NCBI GenBank assembly: GCA_023846275.1
Contig: JAIUJO010000072.1
Span: 1,137,599 to 1,201,598 of the forward strand
DNA: 64,000 bases
From: Vanilla planifolia
Taxonomy: Eukaryota; Streptophyta; Magnoliopsida; Asparagales; Orchidaceae
Direction of reading: 5' to 3'
Position 1 is the stretch's first letter. Every line of letters starts with the position of its first letter. Shown here piece after piece: positions 23,041 to 34,990 of this stretch. The notes under the pieces are model-generated. The model was not told the DNA's origin, searched no databases, and saw only the letters and a program-made list of their open reading frames with translations. The translations under genes and the position numbers were made by a program.

Positions 23041-23289
23041 ACATAGAGGCCATTGTGTAACATGAAGCTCCACATGAGGTATAATTTCTTATTCAAAAGA
23101 GCCTTACAGTGAACTAAAAATAGTCAATAGAAAGGCAACTAGATAGTTTGTTATTAAATTTTCAAATTTACTAAGAATAAATGTTATACCTTAGAATAAT
23201 CTCATAACAAAATTTTTAAAAGATGACTAAAGATTTTACCAACCATGTTGAAATATGAAGATTTGAATAAAATGATCAAAATTAAGATC

Positions 23290-24215
23290 ACAAAAAATTT
23301 CCTAAAGAAGATATCATAGTAAATTTATATGGTTACAACAACTAATGCTCTCCTTCTTCCTTTAATGGATAAGAAAAAGGAATTATTAGCTTATTTTACA
23401 ATTAGGCCATGTTATTTATATTTCCTAATTAATTAAACCTTACTTTAAAATTTTTTATGGTTTAAGCATTTTTATAAAGAGATTAACTAGCTATTAGTAG
23501 TGTCACGCTCAATTCGTGCTCTTATGATTAACTGTTCATAAACTAGTGTTAGAATAATGAAATTAATCATACCATCAACTACGTATATTATCCATGTATT
23601 TTTATTATGCAAAACACATCATACAAGTATGATATTAAATTTTCTGAAGGATATTGTATGTGCATCACACATTGTTAAAAAACATAGTTTTCAAATCATT
23701 GCCATGTATAATTGTGATAATGGTACAAGTATAGTCTCCTTAACACTAACGTATGTACAAGTTGTTTAAGCATCATTAACATCTGAAATGGGGACCAAAA
23801 GACATAAAAAAAATTTGCACAAACTTGTAACACTTTTACATTTTTATGCACTTTATATAATTATGATAGTTGGATTATAGAAGTACAATGGTACGTACTT
23901 TTTGGAATTAAGTTATTATCTACAAGAAAATTTATTGAATGCATGATATGGAAATCATTGTCATACAATGTTATAATGATTTTTTGTTAGAATGATTTTT
24001 TCATAGTTCTAGGCACGTGTTAATCATACACATATGAGTTTTGATCATTTATGCACATTCTACTAGGACATAATTTTCAAGAATGCAACACATATTCCTT
24101 CGAATTATTTGATTCATGAAATGCTTGAATACACAAAACAATAATTTGTCTCATCCACATCAAACATCAGCCATCACGATGTATAATAACGATATAATTT
24201 GTTTAACTGAGATTG
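23290..24215 (+). repeat. ~1.2-kb tandem repeat, second copy
   Basis: Second member of the direct repeat described for 22080-23040, in the same orientation with about 250 bases of poorly matching sequence between. The 70-codon plus-strand frame 23557-23769 lies inside the repeat and is not conserved as a frame in the first copy, so it is treated as chance. Confidence 0.8.
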
Positions 24216-24549
24216 TTGGTCATACTAGTATGATGAGACCATAGTACATATATGACATACAACACTGACTATATACTTGACTTGGGCATAAAGAAGGAAT
24301 GCAAGTGATATTATTATAATGAGGGACATCATTTTCTAAAATTAGACAGTAGGTTTCAATTAAATCTTTTCGTATAGTTTGTTTCGAGTTGCACAAGTTT
24401 TGTTTTAGTTTTAAGATTTGTTGAACTATGTACACATCGAACAAGCATTCTTAGTTTGTATTTATTCACTACTTTGGCTCATTAGAGAGAATATTACCAT
24501 CACGATATGATTGAGTTGTAAGAATTTGTTCCTTTGCTCCATAAAGTTA
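24216..24549. other. Unassigned junction
   Basis: Between the tandem repeat and the readable copia integrase. A 74-codon minus-strand frame (24444-24220) has no recognised features, though by position it could be decayed copia integrase. Confidence 0.35.
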
Positions 24550-24599
24550 TAAGTAAAAGAATAACATTCTAACAATTTGAGTAGTAGATGACGAGCTTT

Positions 24600-25037
24600 G
24601 AATGTCCACCCACTTCACCAAGAGCTAAATTAATTGGCTCCATGGTTTAAAAGATATGCCATTTCCTTAACAACAACTAATAACATTTGAACATTCATTA
24701 CATATGGTTTGCTCATCCTTTTCCCTTTGTTATGCATATATTTTTTGTTAACTACATCTTGCACAAATTATTAGTATATAATTTTCTTGATTGGGTTCTC
24801 ATGGCCATCAATATAGTGGACATGGTTTAAATTTCTAAATAAATCAGGCATAGTCATTTTCATATGTAAAGAATTACCTTGATGAAATAAGCACCTATAC
24901 CACCATAGTAAGTTATCCTCATGAGGTGTGAGGCATTCTAGTCTTCTAAAACTAATATCAAAATATATTACATATATATTACATTTCATATGCATGATAA
25001 TAAGTGGAATGTTATCTCTACAAATAATGCACTCCAT
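24600..25037 (-). pseudogene. copia pre-integrase domain and integrase start
   Basis: An 88-codon minus-strand frame (25037-24771) begins ECIICRDNIPLIIMHMKCNI and continues YVIYFDISFRRLECLTPHED, LLWWYRCLFHQGNSLHM and MPDLFRNLNHV. This follows the C-x-I-x-x-x-x-x-x-x-I-x-x-x-x-R-x-x-N-I-Y-x-x-D-x-D, E-C-L-x-x-x-x-D, L-W-H-R-R-L-G-H-x-x-x-x-x-L and G-L-P-x-L blocks of the copia GAG-pre-integrase region almost word for word. The zinc-binding His of L-W-H and of L-G-H are changed to Trp and Phe-His. Downstream, RMSKPYVMN near 24690 matches R-A-x-x-P-L-E-L-V-H. The start Met is internal, not a true initiation site. Confidence 0.88.
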
Positions 25038-25039
25038 TG

Positions 25040-25410
25040 AATTAAAGAAAATAAGAAAAATCTAAGTCACATAGTTGACGAATGTTTTAAAGCATTTTGC
25101 ATCAAATCTTGCATAAGAAAAACTACTCATTTTTTGTAGTTTGTTTCCTATTGCTCTTATTCTAGTGATACCTTCTTGGAGGTTTGATAATTGTAATTGT
25201 GGATTCATCTTATTTCATTAAGTGGATGAAAAATGAAGAATGTGCAGTCATGTTTCTATACCAACTATGCACCATCTTGGCACCATAAGCGCCCTTAAGT
25301 GCTTCATGGATGGCGTTTATACAAAAAAAAAAAAAATAAATAATAGTCTTGGGGACCCAGATATTTTTTGGTCCAAGTGTCATGGCAACTTAGAATAACT
25401 TTTTGAGTCC
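25040..25410 (-). pseudogene. copia protease region, active site lost
   Basis: The minus strand reads GPKNIWVPKTII (about 25376-25341), the spacer motif that precedes the protease in Sirevirus-like elements. Then SWYRNMTAHSSFFIHL (about 25267-25220) follows, which fits W-Y-x-D-S-G-C-S-R-H-M-T-G with the Asp-Ser-Gly catalytic residues deleted. Further on, QLCDLDFSYFL (25079-25047) matches the S-I-S-Q-L-C-D-x-G-x-x-V-x-F block. The interval also holds a poly-A run at 25322-25336 on the plus strand. The missing D-S-G means the protease was dead. Confidence 0.75.
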
Positions 25411-25463
25411 ATGCAAATAAAAGAAACAAAAAACTAATATTTCTTTTAATATTAATGATAAAT

Positions 25464-25733
25464 TCAATGAACAATCATCATACTATAATTGCCCTTAATT
25501 CTATTAACATTTGAAATAATAAAGGAGCTATCACAATGTGCTCTACGAAATGATATATTACAATTGGAATGTTTTCTTGTAAATTTATTCAATTCTACAA
25601 TCAACATTGTACTTTTTATTATCAAGGTAGCTACATCATATCTTATAATTTTTATCTCTAGTAAAAGGTTTGCATTGTTTTCATTTTGTTTCTCACATAA
25701 TCCCATATAAACTACATATTCTTCTTTTAACAT
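25464..25733 (-). pseudogene. copia gag helix-rich region
   Basis: A 89-codon minus-strand frame rich in Asn, Glu, Ile and Lys, with ENNANLLLEIKIIRYDVATL followed by IIKSTMLIVELNKF. The heptad-like spacing of Leu/Ile and the position between knuckle and I-W-V-P-K fit the coiled region of Sirevirus-type gag. The following HSNCNISFRR fits the short G-x-x-x-x-x-x-G-L-G-Y tail only weakly. The opposite frame 25489-25710 is its shadow. Confidence 0.65.
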
Positions 25734-25974
25734 ATTACACTTCAGAGCTGATTTCTTGTACTTTATGCAAATATCATTGTTTTTTCATCATAGTTAATTT
25801 GAAGATCATGGAGAGGAGGTGGAGCAACCTCATCATGAGATAAAAATATTACACTCACCATCCTCTACCAATAAACAAATCAAGCTCTCCTTCTTGACTT
25901 CTGCATGAGATGTTCAACTATCCAACTCACACAATGAGATTTTTAATTTCATACTCTTCTTCCTTTTCTTTTGT

Positions 25975-26700
25975 TATTAAAACTTCTTAATTCGTTCCTT
26001 GTAGAGTGGGTAGTTTACACTCGAGACAAATGTTATACTTGGTGTGCATCATGTTACCATTTTGCCTCTTGTCATAGCCAAACTTTATACCAGTGTTTTA
26101 CTTGTTATATAATGTAGATGGCCCCTTAAAGATGATAGCTACCATGCTAGAGATTAACAAGCTAAAATGCAATGTAGAGTTTGCCACAAGAGAAAGAGGT
26201 TCACTTTTTTTATTCTTCTCCATCATGACTGTTTCTTCTTCACTCTTCTTCCATGCATGCTCAATGTAATTCATGATGATCTCTCAAACTAATAGATCTA
26301 GTTACTATATAAAAGTATCTTTTATTATCTTTAAAGTAATGTCCATTGGATCTTATTGCTACAGGAGTATGAGTAGATTTTTGCAAATTGGATCAAACAT
26401 GTAACACTTTATTAAAACATTAGATTATCCATTGATAATATTAATAAAGTAAAGATTGGTTACATAGGTTTATAAGAATTCTTTCTAAATAATTCATAAT
26501 CATGAATTTGGTTATTGATCTTATTTTCTTCCACTTTCTATGTATCTTCATAAGTAACCTCATGTTTAGAGAAAATCACATGTGAACACTTGATAACCAT
26601 GATAAAATTATAATTAGAAAATCTACAATTTAAAATATTCATTGTGTAAGAGTTCAACAACACTTTATGCATTTCTTTAGGAGTGAGATAGCAAAGTCAC
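25975..26700 (-). pseudogene. copia gag capsid and zinc knuckle
   Basis: The minus strand reads VLLNSYTMNILNCRFSNYNF near 26665-26605, matching A-x-x-x-L-x-x-A-L-x-x-x-E-F-x-R-I. It continues FSKHEVTYEDT, KVEENKIN and IHDYELFRKNSYKPM (26570-26475), matching E-I-W-D-K-L-E-V-T-H-E-G-T-x-x-V-K-E-x-K-I-N, L-x-x-x-Y-E-L-F-x-M and E-S-I. Lower down, EEETVMMEKNKKSEPLSLVA (about 26240-26180) fits the charged linker, and ICLECKLPTLQGT (26036-25993) fits the C-x-x-C-x-x-x-G-H knuckle with His lost. Several stops separate these blocks. Confidence 0.85.
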
Positions 26701-27329
26701 TTCCTAACATTTTCACCATTTATAAATTTATTTGGGTAAGTAAAAAAATTTGGAACTACATCCAAAATATTTGAATAAAAAGATAAAAAAAATAGTCATG
26801 CTTTTCTAGTACAATTAATATTCACATTTAAATAAAGGTAACTGAGGGGACGATGTTTCTTTGAAAAAATAGCATTGTCCTCTACAAGAAATGGAGCCAT
26901 AAAGGACTTGCCATACAAACTTCTATCTTTGTCAAAATATTTCTCTAATACTTCTCATTAAAGTTCATGTTAAAAATAGAATAAGAGATGGGGAATTGTA
27001 GCATTTATACAATCTCATGCAAAAAAGTTTTCAAAATAACTTGAATTCATTTTGAACAATTACAAGAACCATTGTAGCAATATAAATTCAATTGAAGAAC
27101 AAAACATAAATAACAAACACGAAAATTGTGCAGATAAGATTTGTTTCATGGATAATCATAACCAATGCCATTGTCCACCACAAATTACTTTATTGAGCTT
27201 CCACTAACCACTTCCTTTTGTAATAGGATGTAGGAGTTAACGAAATACATTAGTCATGCATAAAGTAGAGACCAAAGAAATAAAAGAATTTTAGGTAAAC
27301 AAATAAGAATAGCACTTTTCATAAACAAC
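26701..27329. other. Unassigned, presumed copia 5' leader
   Basis: Upstream (minus sense) of the copia gag. No primer-binding site or N-terminal gag motif was recognised. Confidence 0.35.
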
Positions 27330-28500
27330 ACATGCAAAAACCTATACCTTTAATCCTTTTTTAGTGAATGTTCACCAAGAAAGATAATAATATGAATATG
27401 AAGATTGGCCTCTTCTCATTAAAACCATACTCTATTTGAAATCATGTTAATTCTAAAGGTTATCATGGATCTTTTAGTGGCTAATCGTACTTTCCAAAAT
27501 AAACTAAAATCGTCATTATGCTATCACGGTTATGTTCATATCAATACATCAACAATATCTTATCAAGATGATTAAAAAAAACTAAGAACATCGAATCAGA
27601 TAATTATTCGTACAACACATCACAAAGACAGAGTTTAATGCTTAAGTCCTTATAAATACATATCATATCAGATAATCTCATAGATTGTACTAGTACAATA
27701 TAGTACATGTTAATAACTAAATTAATTTTATGCCTTATTTTAGATCCAACTAAACTATACTTATCTTACTGGGAAACAACATCTTCAAAACAATTGTATG
27801 ATGTGATCATATAAAGAAAACATTTGCATAATAATGAAATTACAATTCTATTAAAACATCAAATATTGATCAAATTCATTGCTTTGTGATGGTATTGTAA
27901 CCAATTTTATCTTAAAACATTTATACTTATTATTTATGAACAATTAATCATAAAAGACTAATGCATTGATCATTCTCACACATTAGTGAAGAACAACAAC
28001 TATACTAATAAGTGCACTCATACGATAAGCTTATCATTTCCTTATAATGACTTTATATCAAACTTTTCCTAAGTCTTATGTGAAAGTGAATCAAATAGAT
28101 GTCATTCCCATTTCTTTATAGTACAATGATATAAAACTTGAATATTTACATTAATAAGTAGATCATCTTTCATGGATAATTTTCCTATAGGAACATAATA
28201 GATGAAAGCCTAAGTGATGATAATAGAACTACATTCTTGGTGACAACAATAAACTTTTTTTTAAAACATATAAATATGATATAATAATTGTACATATCTA
28301 ACTACAACATGGCTTACATATGGTAGTCCTTAAGGGAAACTAAGTTATTCATTAATATTAAAAAATTCTCTTACTCATATGATGCTAGTGGAAACTTGAT
28401 GCTAAGAGAATTTATAACATAGGTGCAAGGCTGATACCTTGTATAATTAAGTATGCACTTCTTATCGATAGTTTGCATGGTTGACACATTTATACCCATC
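27330..28500 (-). repeat. Partial inverted copy of the ~1.2-kb repeat
   Basis: The reverse complement of about 27960-27790 reads TTATGATTAATTGTTCATAA and, further on, TTATTATGCAAA and ACATCATACAA, which are the anchors seen at 23523-23620 in the tandem repeat. It is thus in opposite orientation to the two copies at 22.1-24.2 kb. The rest of the interval aligns poorly. It lies where a 5' LTR of the minus-strand copia element would be expected, which is suggestive but not proven. Confidence 0.4.
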
Positions 28501-29324
28501 TTGCTAAAATGATGTCTTGACAATATTAAACATTAGTTATCACCTTAAGCTAGAATGTAGCCCATAAAATTATGATATAAGGCATCATATCATGGATTTG
28601 TTATATTAAAAAAATACAGCTTATTTTAAGCTTAATTTTATTATTCTATACAATGAATTTATTCTAAAATAGCATTCAATGATATGACCATTAAACTATG
28701 CAAATCTAAAGAACATTATGACTTAGAAGACATGTTTTGTCAATCCATGGACATGATATGTTCATTTCTCCTATATGCCACTTTTGTATGCTTATCTACC
28801 CTTCAACAATAGTCTCCAATCATCTTCTACTTTCAAAGGTAATGTCACTATAGCACTATATGTTTGGTTCATTCATCATCTCAGTTTATATAAATACAAA
28901 AAAAACTCAACATTCAATAGCAACCAACAACTTGGCTTTGTGGTTACATTTTAATGATATAATATGAGTGACCAAGGTTCTTCCAATTCCAAGAGAAGAC
29001 ATAAAATAAATACATCAATAATCTACTTCTTGACCAAAGACAACTTTGACTCCTTTAATGATGAACAGTCTTTCCCTGAAAAACACATTTGTTGTACAAC
29101 AAAATGCATTTAATGAATTAAATAATTATTTTAAAAATATTTAAGAAATATTTTCTTATTTAAAAATAATTTCTAAAATATATGTTTTTATGTACATTCA
29201 AATTTTTTATGTACATATGTTTCTACTTATTGTCTATTGTTTCGATTAAGAAAGATAACTTCTATAATTGTATTTTTCAAATTTGTTAAAGTAATTTCTA
29301 TGAATTATTAACTAATAATAAATG
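28501..29324. other. Unassigned
   Basis: No domain, repeat anchor or promoter recognised. A duplicated ATGTACAT-type word occurs near 29192-29217. Confidence 0.4.
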
Positions 29325-29335
29325 TTTAAAAACTT

Positions 29336-29455
29336 CATAGTAAAACAGCAAATGTAGATGGGTAAAGATTTCATTTAAGAAATAGTAGGTAATGAAAAAT
29401 TTTAGCAAGAGTTTATAAATATTTTGACTAAACCAATAGTATGGTACTATAAAAT
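29336..29455 (+). pseudogene. copia RNase H C-terminal tail
   Basis: The plus strand reads HSKTANVDG (from 29336), then after a frame change KDFI, EIVGNEKF and QEFINILTKPIVWYYKI, separated by stops. This is the H-S-R-T-K-H-I-D-x-x-x-H-F-I-R-E-x-V, G-x-I-x-L-x-F-I-x-T-x-x-Q-x-A-D-I-x-T-K-P-L end of Ty1/copia polyproteins. RT and the main RNase H core upstream are absent. The minus-strand frame 29298-29534 is the shadow of this fragment. Orientation is opposite to the copia relic at 24550-26700, so it is a separate element. Confidence 0.85.
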
Positions 29456-29479
29456 TTAAATGCATAAGAGCTATTGTAG

Positions 29480-31459
29480 ATGGGGAAATATCTAAATTTA
29501 AAAATATTTGATGATCAACAATTGAAGTGTTCAAATTTGTTGATTAAACGAAAAGGGTGGTGCTACGAAAGTTTGTGTACATAAGAAAATATTCTAAAAG
29601 AGTGAGTTTGAGTAGATTCTTTCATCTTAAAATATTTAAACCATACAAATTCTATTTCTAATATGGTATAAAATGTTCTTGAAGAAAGAAGGATGGCTCT
29701 TTAACTAATTCTATTCTTGAAGAAATTATTGAATTCTCAAGAAATAATATTTTTTATTTTGTGAAAATTTCAAAAGATAGGAACGACATAAGAACATAGC
29801 AGATCTTCTAAAATAATTTAGTATTATGAAGGAGTTATAAGAAAAGTTAAGCTTGATACTAATTGATAAAACAATAGACAAAATTTTGCACCAATTCCAT
29901 CACTAGTAGATTTACGCTTCTTTTACCTCGATTATTAAAAATAAGTTGCTTTTTGAAGATCTTATGTGATTTACTATTTTTTACTTTAAAAATGACATTC
30001 ATAAACTTAACCAAGCTTTTTATAGTTTAAACTAAGCCCCTTAGCTTTAATTATTATGCAATGTTCTTAAAGAAGTAGTTAAATACTTAAAAGCTTATTA
30101 TACTTTCTTTGTATAAAAAAAAAGAAGAGACATTTTAATTGAGCAATTATTCTACGATTCTATGTCTTCTAGTGCTGAAAAGTAAACTTTATGTGGTGAA
30201 CTTGGCATGCTAATAAATGCTTAAGCCAAGTTGAGAAAGATAAGAGAGGATTCTTTTTCTCTTGTAATGTAAATAATACAACTAGAAAATGGGATTTTCA
30301 TAACACATGGCAATTATAAAAGGAAACTTCTGAAGAAGTGAATGATAGAAGAGTTCATTAGAGAATCTTATATATAATTCAACAAACCATGAAAAGAATA
30401 AAACTTTAAATTACTTTCATTAACCACACTATTAGTAGATGTTAGTAATAGTTCATTAGTTTATCACCTCAATGTTGGATTTCATGTTAACAATTTCGTT
30501 TCATCCCAATGGAATACATCTAACTACACTTGAAAAGGTCCATTTAATATTTAGTTAGCAATCATAACTATGGCATTTACATCAAAAATAATCAAATGAT
30601 GATTCATTTGTTAGCTAATTAAATGTTAATATTCAAGGTTGTAAAATTATTCTTAATTTTAAATTAGGTTTACATTCACTATTTTGTAATGTGTTGTTAT
30701 ATTTCTCTTTTAAAAAACTTTAAATGCTTTGTCATTCAAAATATTACATGTAGTAGCTGGCTGGTCTTGTGTACTATCTACTTGTAGAGAATAATTGGAA
30801 GTTCTTGAAACATGCTAAATGGTGTTTAAGTAGGATTTGTTAAGATTATTATTTCTAACATGAATAAGAATCAATCCAAGATTATTATTTCCACAAAGAA
30901 ATCATGTAGTAGACATTTTTTTCAAATTTTCCCTACATAATCATGTTGTACTTGTTGAACTGATTAGAATGATAAATTCAAATTGAAATTTAATTTGGTT
31001 TTTTGCAATTTATTACAAAAAAAGAGACAAATTCTAGTTGTATAACAATGGGAGAGGAATTATTAAATATTATTCATGATAACTATTTGGCAAAAAATTT
31101 GAAATATTTGCTAAAACATTAAAAAAAGTGATGACTTAGAGATGTATAATTTCTTATAATAATTTAATATGCCATATTTGTCAATTCAATAATGCATTAT
31201 ATAAAATGTTTTCCATCTTTAAAATTGAGGTGATTACTGAGCCCCATATTCTTTTTGATGGCAATAGGCCTTACTGGAAAAGTGATCCATCTAATTTTTA
31301 TTTCATTTTATTTGCCCAAAATGTGCCATTTGAATTCCTTAAAGAAAAGGGAAATGATGCATGATTGAGATATGGACATTATGAATGCAAGATTCAAAGT
31401 AAAGATAAAACTTAAACTAGGAAAACTAGGTAGATACATAAGGAATTTCAAGCAATTTG
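29480..31459. other. Unassigned, about 2 kb
   Basis: Could include the 3' LTR of the copia fragment just upstream, but no LTR ends were identified. A stretch near 31180-31330 is partly open on the plus strand without a recognised domain. Nothing else was seen. Confidence 0.4.
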
Positions 31460-32059
31460 TAATGCCCTAATTTTTATTTAACTAAATCACATTCATTGTT
31501 AAACATTTTCACATAACACATTGAATATATGTATACAATGTAAATAAATTAGATCCACCACTCCACTAATAAATCTTCACTCCTTTTTTTTAATTTTTTT
31601 AAAAATCTAGTTGATCAAGTGATCACTTCTAAATTCACATAATTAAAAATGGATGAAGAAAATCAAGACATGGGACAAATTTATAGAAATCAATTATGCA
31701 ACACAAAGCACCAGTGCTTGCTACTTGGTCATGAATAGAGATTCACTATAGACCCATCAAAGTGCACATTCTAAGGTCTTGGCCATGTTCTATGCGTGGA
31801 GGTTTGGTGATGTATTATCATCTGGTACATCACACAAGTGTTCCACTTAGAGACATTCTAATCCTGTTCAGACTATAAATTGTGTCAGGATTGGCCCCAC
31901 GACATCTCCTTACTCTCCGTTATCATTGTAGTTATGAAGACCAATTATTTCTACCCTTATTTAATGCATGTTTCTATTTGCTTTTCATCAGTTTATCAAG
32001 TTATTTTTATTTATACTATATATTAGGTTTTTTGGAAGATCACTTAAAAGGTTTTCAAT
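31460..32059 (+). other. Possible LTR start
   Basis: TGTAATGCCCTAATTTTTAT at 31460 resembles TGTAAYGCCC-type starts of plant gypsy LTRs. The same word (TGTAATGCCCTTAATTTTTC) occurs at 36550, right after repeat D2. The matching right end was not found. The plus-strand frames 31882-32079 and 31968-32156 overlap each other and look like chance ORFs. Confidence 0.35.
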
Positions 32060-33310
32060 TATTTTTATCTTCATATTAAGTATAGGTAAACCCTTTAGCT
32101 TTCAAATAATTCTATCCATGCAAAATATTTTTGATAGTTTTCCAAAGAATGATTAAAATTGAGTTTTGGGCTTTTTGTCATTCTTTGCCAACATTAGGCC
32201 CACCATTAAAGCCAATTTCACTACTCTCTAAACCAGTGTTAACCTCTAAACTCAATAATCTTCTTGAATTTCATAGAAGTAATCCATGAATTCACTAACC
32301 TATTAACCTATGTAGTTGTCTCTAGCCTGCATTGACCAAAAAGCTAGACCCATTGAGTCACACACTTCTTCTACCACTCTACGCTAGTTGTGCTACCTGT
32401 TGAAACAAAACACGAAGCATCAAGCATAGATTCATTTGTGCTGCACAATTTGTACCACCCACACCCTCACAACTCATCATTGCCAACATTTGAAACAGAC
32501 AACCTGTTTGTGAACTAGTTACATCAATTTAATTTATTGCTTTCGAAGTTATTTTTTTCAATTCATTTTGACAAAATTCAAATTACCTTATTTGTAATTT
32601 TTGATGTTTTTTTGGAATTTTAAAAAGTAAAATAGAATTCTAAAGTATTTCCCTTAATATTCTTAAATGAGAAAATTTATTATTCTACCCTTGAGATATC
32701 TATAAATGTAGATGCTCACCAGAATGTATGGTTGAAAGTTTTTAATGATATAATGAAATTGTACCAGTAAGTTATTTGATTCAAAAAAGCTACGTGAGAT
32801 TGATCTGATAGTGTATTTCTAGAGGTGCCATAGGAAGGCAAGAAAGAGGCTCAAAATGGTGTTTCCCAACCCATTATCTCACATTCGCATTAATGTTAAG
32901 TTGCTAGGAAACTAATCATCACATTCAACCTTCTCATTAGTGCATGTGACAACATAATTTCTTGTTTAGCCTTCTATGATCACAACTTATTTTTGTACCT
33001 TGTTGCTTCGCTACAAATATGAGTAAGTTGGTATGTGTTTTTTAAACCACTTCTCCTTTACGTTGAGATCCCTTTTGTTAAACATCAATGCATGTCATTA
33101 GCTTTTAGGAAAGCCTTTTTTTTTCTTAGTGATCCTAAGGATTTCCATTTCTACACCTGTAATACCTCTAGATATGCCGCTTTTATACATAGATTGTTGG
33201 ATCTTAAGCCTTTCACAATTGCCTATACAATAAAATATATTTTAGCACTTCTTCTTACGACACATAAAGACACCCTTAAGACATCTAGACCCAAAGAAAG
33301 AGATGCTTAA
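32060..33310 (+). repeat. Dispersed repeat S, copy S1
   Basis: Matches 49250-50525 (S2) in the same orientation. Anchors: AATTGAGTTTT (32158 vs 49357), the C-rich block around GACCAAAAAGCTAGA (32333 vs 49568), GAATTTTGAAAT-like runs (32615 vs 49770) and CTTAGTGATCCTAAGGAT (33123 vs 50276). A relatively G+C-rich island (32330-32500) with short CCAC/CACC words is unusual here. The 91-codon plus-strand frame 33035-33310 has no family features and is not kept open in S2. Probably an LTR or its flank. Confidence 0.7.
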
Positions 33311-33336
33311 AAGATGAAATAAGCTAATACTCATGG

Positions 33337-34040
33337 ATGTGGGTGCTCAAGGACTGACTCACATGCACTTCACTTCAAGAACCATGTGCATTCTCATCAT
33401 TTACCTAATTCATTTGTACATATGACTAGTTGGTGCCCTAGACTATGCATGCTTGGTGTTGCACTAAGGCTTGACTGTCACATGCATGACCAGTATATTA
33501 TGTGGCACAACCTACACCTTACTTGTTCATGAAAAATTTGCTAAAACTAATTGGACTTAAAAGTTGTGTGCAAGTATGTCTATCATGGGTAGGTATGGTG
33601 TTGAATTACAAAAAATTCAAAAAAATTGAAAACTTGCTCAAAGGTCAAATAGCTTTTTGTAATAAAAATGTGATGGTTTTGCTAATATGACGTTGTTCAC
33701 TAACTTCTACATAAACTAGGGTAAATAATGTATGAAGGAATTTGAAAGAAATTAGTCAAAATTTAGAAAAATTTTGAGAGAACTTAGAATAAATTTGAAG
33801 AATTTGAACAGTCAAAGCTTCATGAATTTAAAGACCTTTGAATGAAACCTTATGGAAATTCAAACCTCATATGGCATAAAATGTCTTCTACTTTTAAAGA
33901 AAGATCTATTAGTAGGGTTCTGGGTTAGAACACATCACCAACAACTCATTATTTTCTAGATTAGAAGAATTTTATTTGACATCGATGGAAAGTTGAAAGA
34001 AGAAGATAGTTTAAGAGTAAATCACAAGAAAGAATAAAAA
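33337..34040 (+). repeat. Direct repeat D1 (candidate 5' LTR)
   Basis: Aligns with 35940-36545 (D2) at an offset of about 2600 bases: CATGG...GGTGC start (33337 vs 35942), GCACTAAG (33461 vs 36072), TGTCACATGCAT vs TATGTCATGCAT (33477 vs 36094), GGCACAACCTAC vs GTGCAACCTACT (33504 vs 36111), and the GAATTT-rich part (33740-33830 vs 36360-36450). The pair brackets a gypsy-like gag fragment, as expected for LTRs. The 62-codon frame 33502-33690 is not conserved in D2. Confidence 0.6.
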
Positions 34041-34549
34041 TATTGAAGAGGCTTTGATTTAGGTGATTGTACCAACTATTTATCAATCTAGCTAGCATGC
34101 ATAAGTAGTCCTATTAACAAAATAAATGCAAGTGTTAAATGTGTTAGTGGTAAAATCTTAATCACTTCCTACATTGGATCCAAAAGGTGATTGTTTTAAA
34201 TAAAAATCCCTCAGTTAAAGGAATTCTGGATTATTAAGTAGTAATCCCAAAATATTTGGAGAGAAATATGAGTATGACATCAATCTAATCATTTTGACAT
34301 GTGAGAATGGCAATGATGTTTCATGGTAGATGTTGCACTTGATTTACTAATTTAAATACTTAATTAGAGCAACAAGGTATTTTTCTCTCTGTACAACAAT
34401 TCATTAAATTATAAAGTGGTGTATTGTGGATTGAAAATAATGAGTGATACGTTATCTTAGTGGAATGTTCAACTAGAAAATGGCACTATTATGAAGTTTA
34501 CAAAGATAATTTAAGTAATTAATATAAAAACAAATTAATGCCATTGGTT

Positions 34550-34990
34550 ATGTGGATGAAAGATGGAAAAATTGGCATAGTCTATAACACTGAAAAAGAT
34601 AAATCGTTTGGAAGTTTTCATAGAATTCTGCTGATAATCCATGTGTTTGACAATACCTATTGAAGAGATGCAATTCTTATCAAACTACATTACATGTCTT
34701 TATTTTCCTTTAAGTTATCTACTTTTCCTATTATATCGTTGAAAGAAGCCATTACATATGCTATGGTTATCGAAGAGAAAAATTAATACAAATGGATAAA
34801 ACGAGAAGGATAGCATATAATAGGTATGAGTAAAGGTTAAAAAATTTGTAACAAAAGAAAATTATTCTTTAAGAAAGTAAGTTATAGCCATAAGTAATAA
34901 GCTTCTTTCTTCTAATAAAATTTAAAGATATTATGATCAATACAGGAAAATAAGACACATAAGAAATATGCTAAAAATTTCATGACATAC
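34550..34990 (+). pseudogene. Gypsy-like gag fragment with decayed zinc knuckle
   Basis: Plus-strand 34710-34780 reads LSTFPIISLKEAITYAMVIE, matching the T-L-x-E-A-x-x-x-A-x-x-x-E end of plant gypsy gag. About 150 bases on, 34929-34970 reads YYDQYRKIRHIRNM, which fits the C-Y-x-C-G-K-x-G-H-I-x-x-x-C knuckle with Cys codons turned to Tyr and Gly to Arg. Both sit between direct repeats D1 and D2. Earlier gag sequence (34550-34700) is open in parts but not distinctive. Confidence 0.55.

Larger units (their letters stand above)
24550..26700 (-). mobile_element. Ty1/copia retrotransposon relic, Sirevirus-like gag
   Basis: Minus-strand gag-pol relic with the order gag capsid (26690-26480), zinc knuckle (26036-25993), gag coiled region (25733-25464), the I-W-V-P-K spacer (25376-25341), protease surroundings (25264-25047), pre-integrase domain (25037-24771) and the first integrase bases (to about 24600). 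The long gag with a helix-rich region between knuckle and protease is typical of Sirevirus-type copia elements. Integrase core, RT and RNase H, expected below 24550, are absent. The element is therefore truncated at its 3' side by the tandem repeat region. Family assignment is firm. Confidence 0.9.

Noticed and set aside
24220..24444. copia integrase core
   Set aside because: Position is right but no D-D-E motif or flanking block could be read; left unassigned.
33035..33310. 91-codon plus-strand frame as a gene
   Set aside because: It lies inside repeat S1 and is not kept open in copy S2, so it is not under coding selection.
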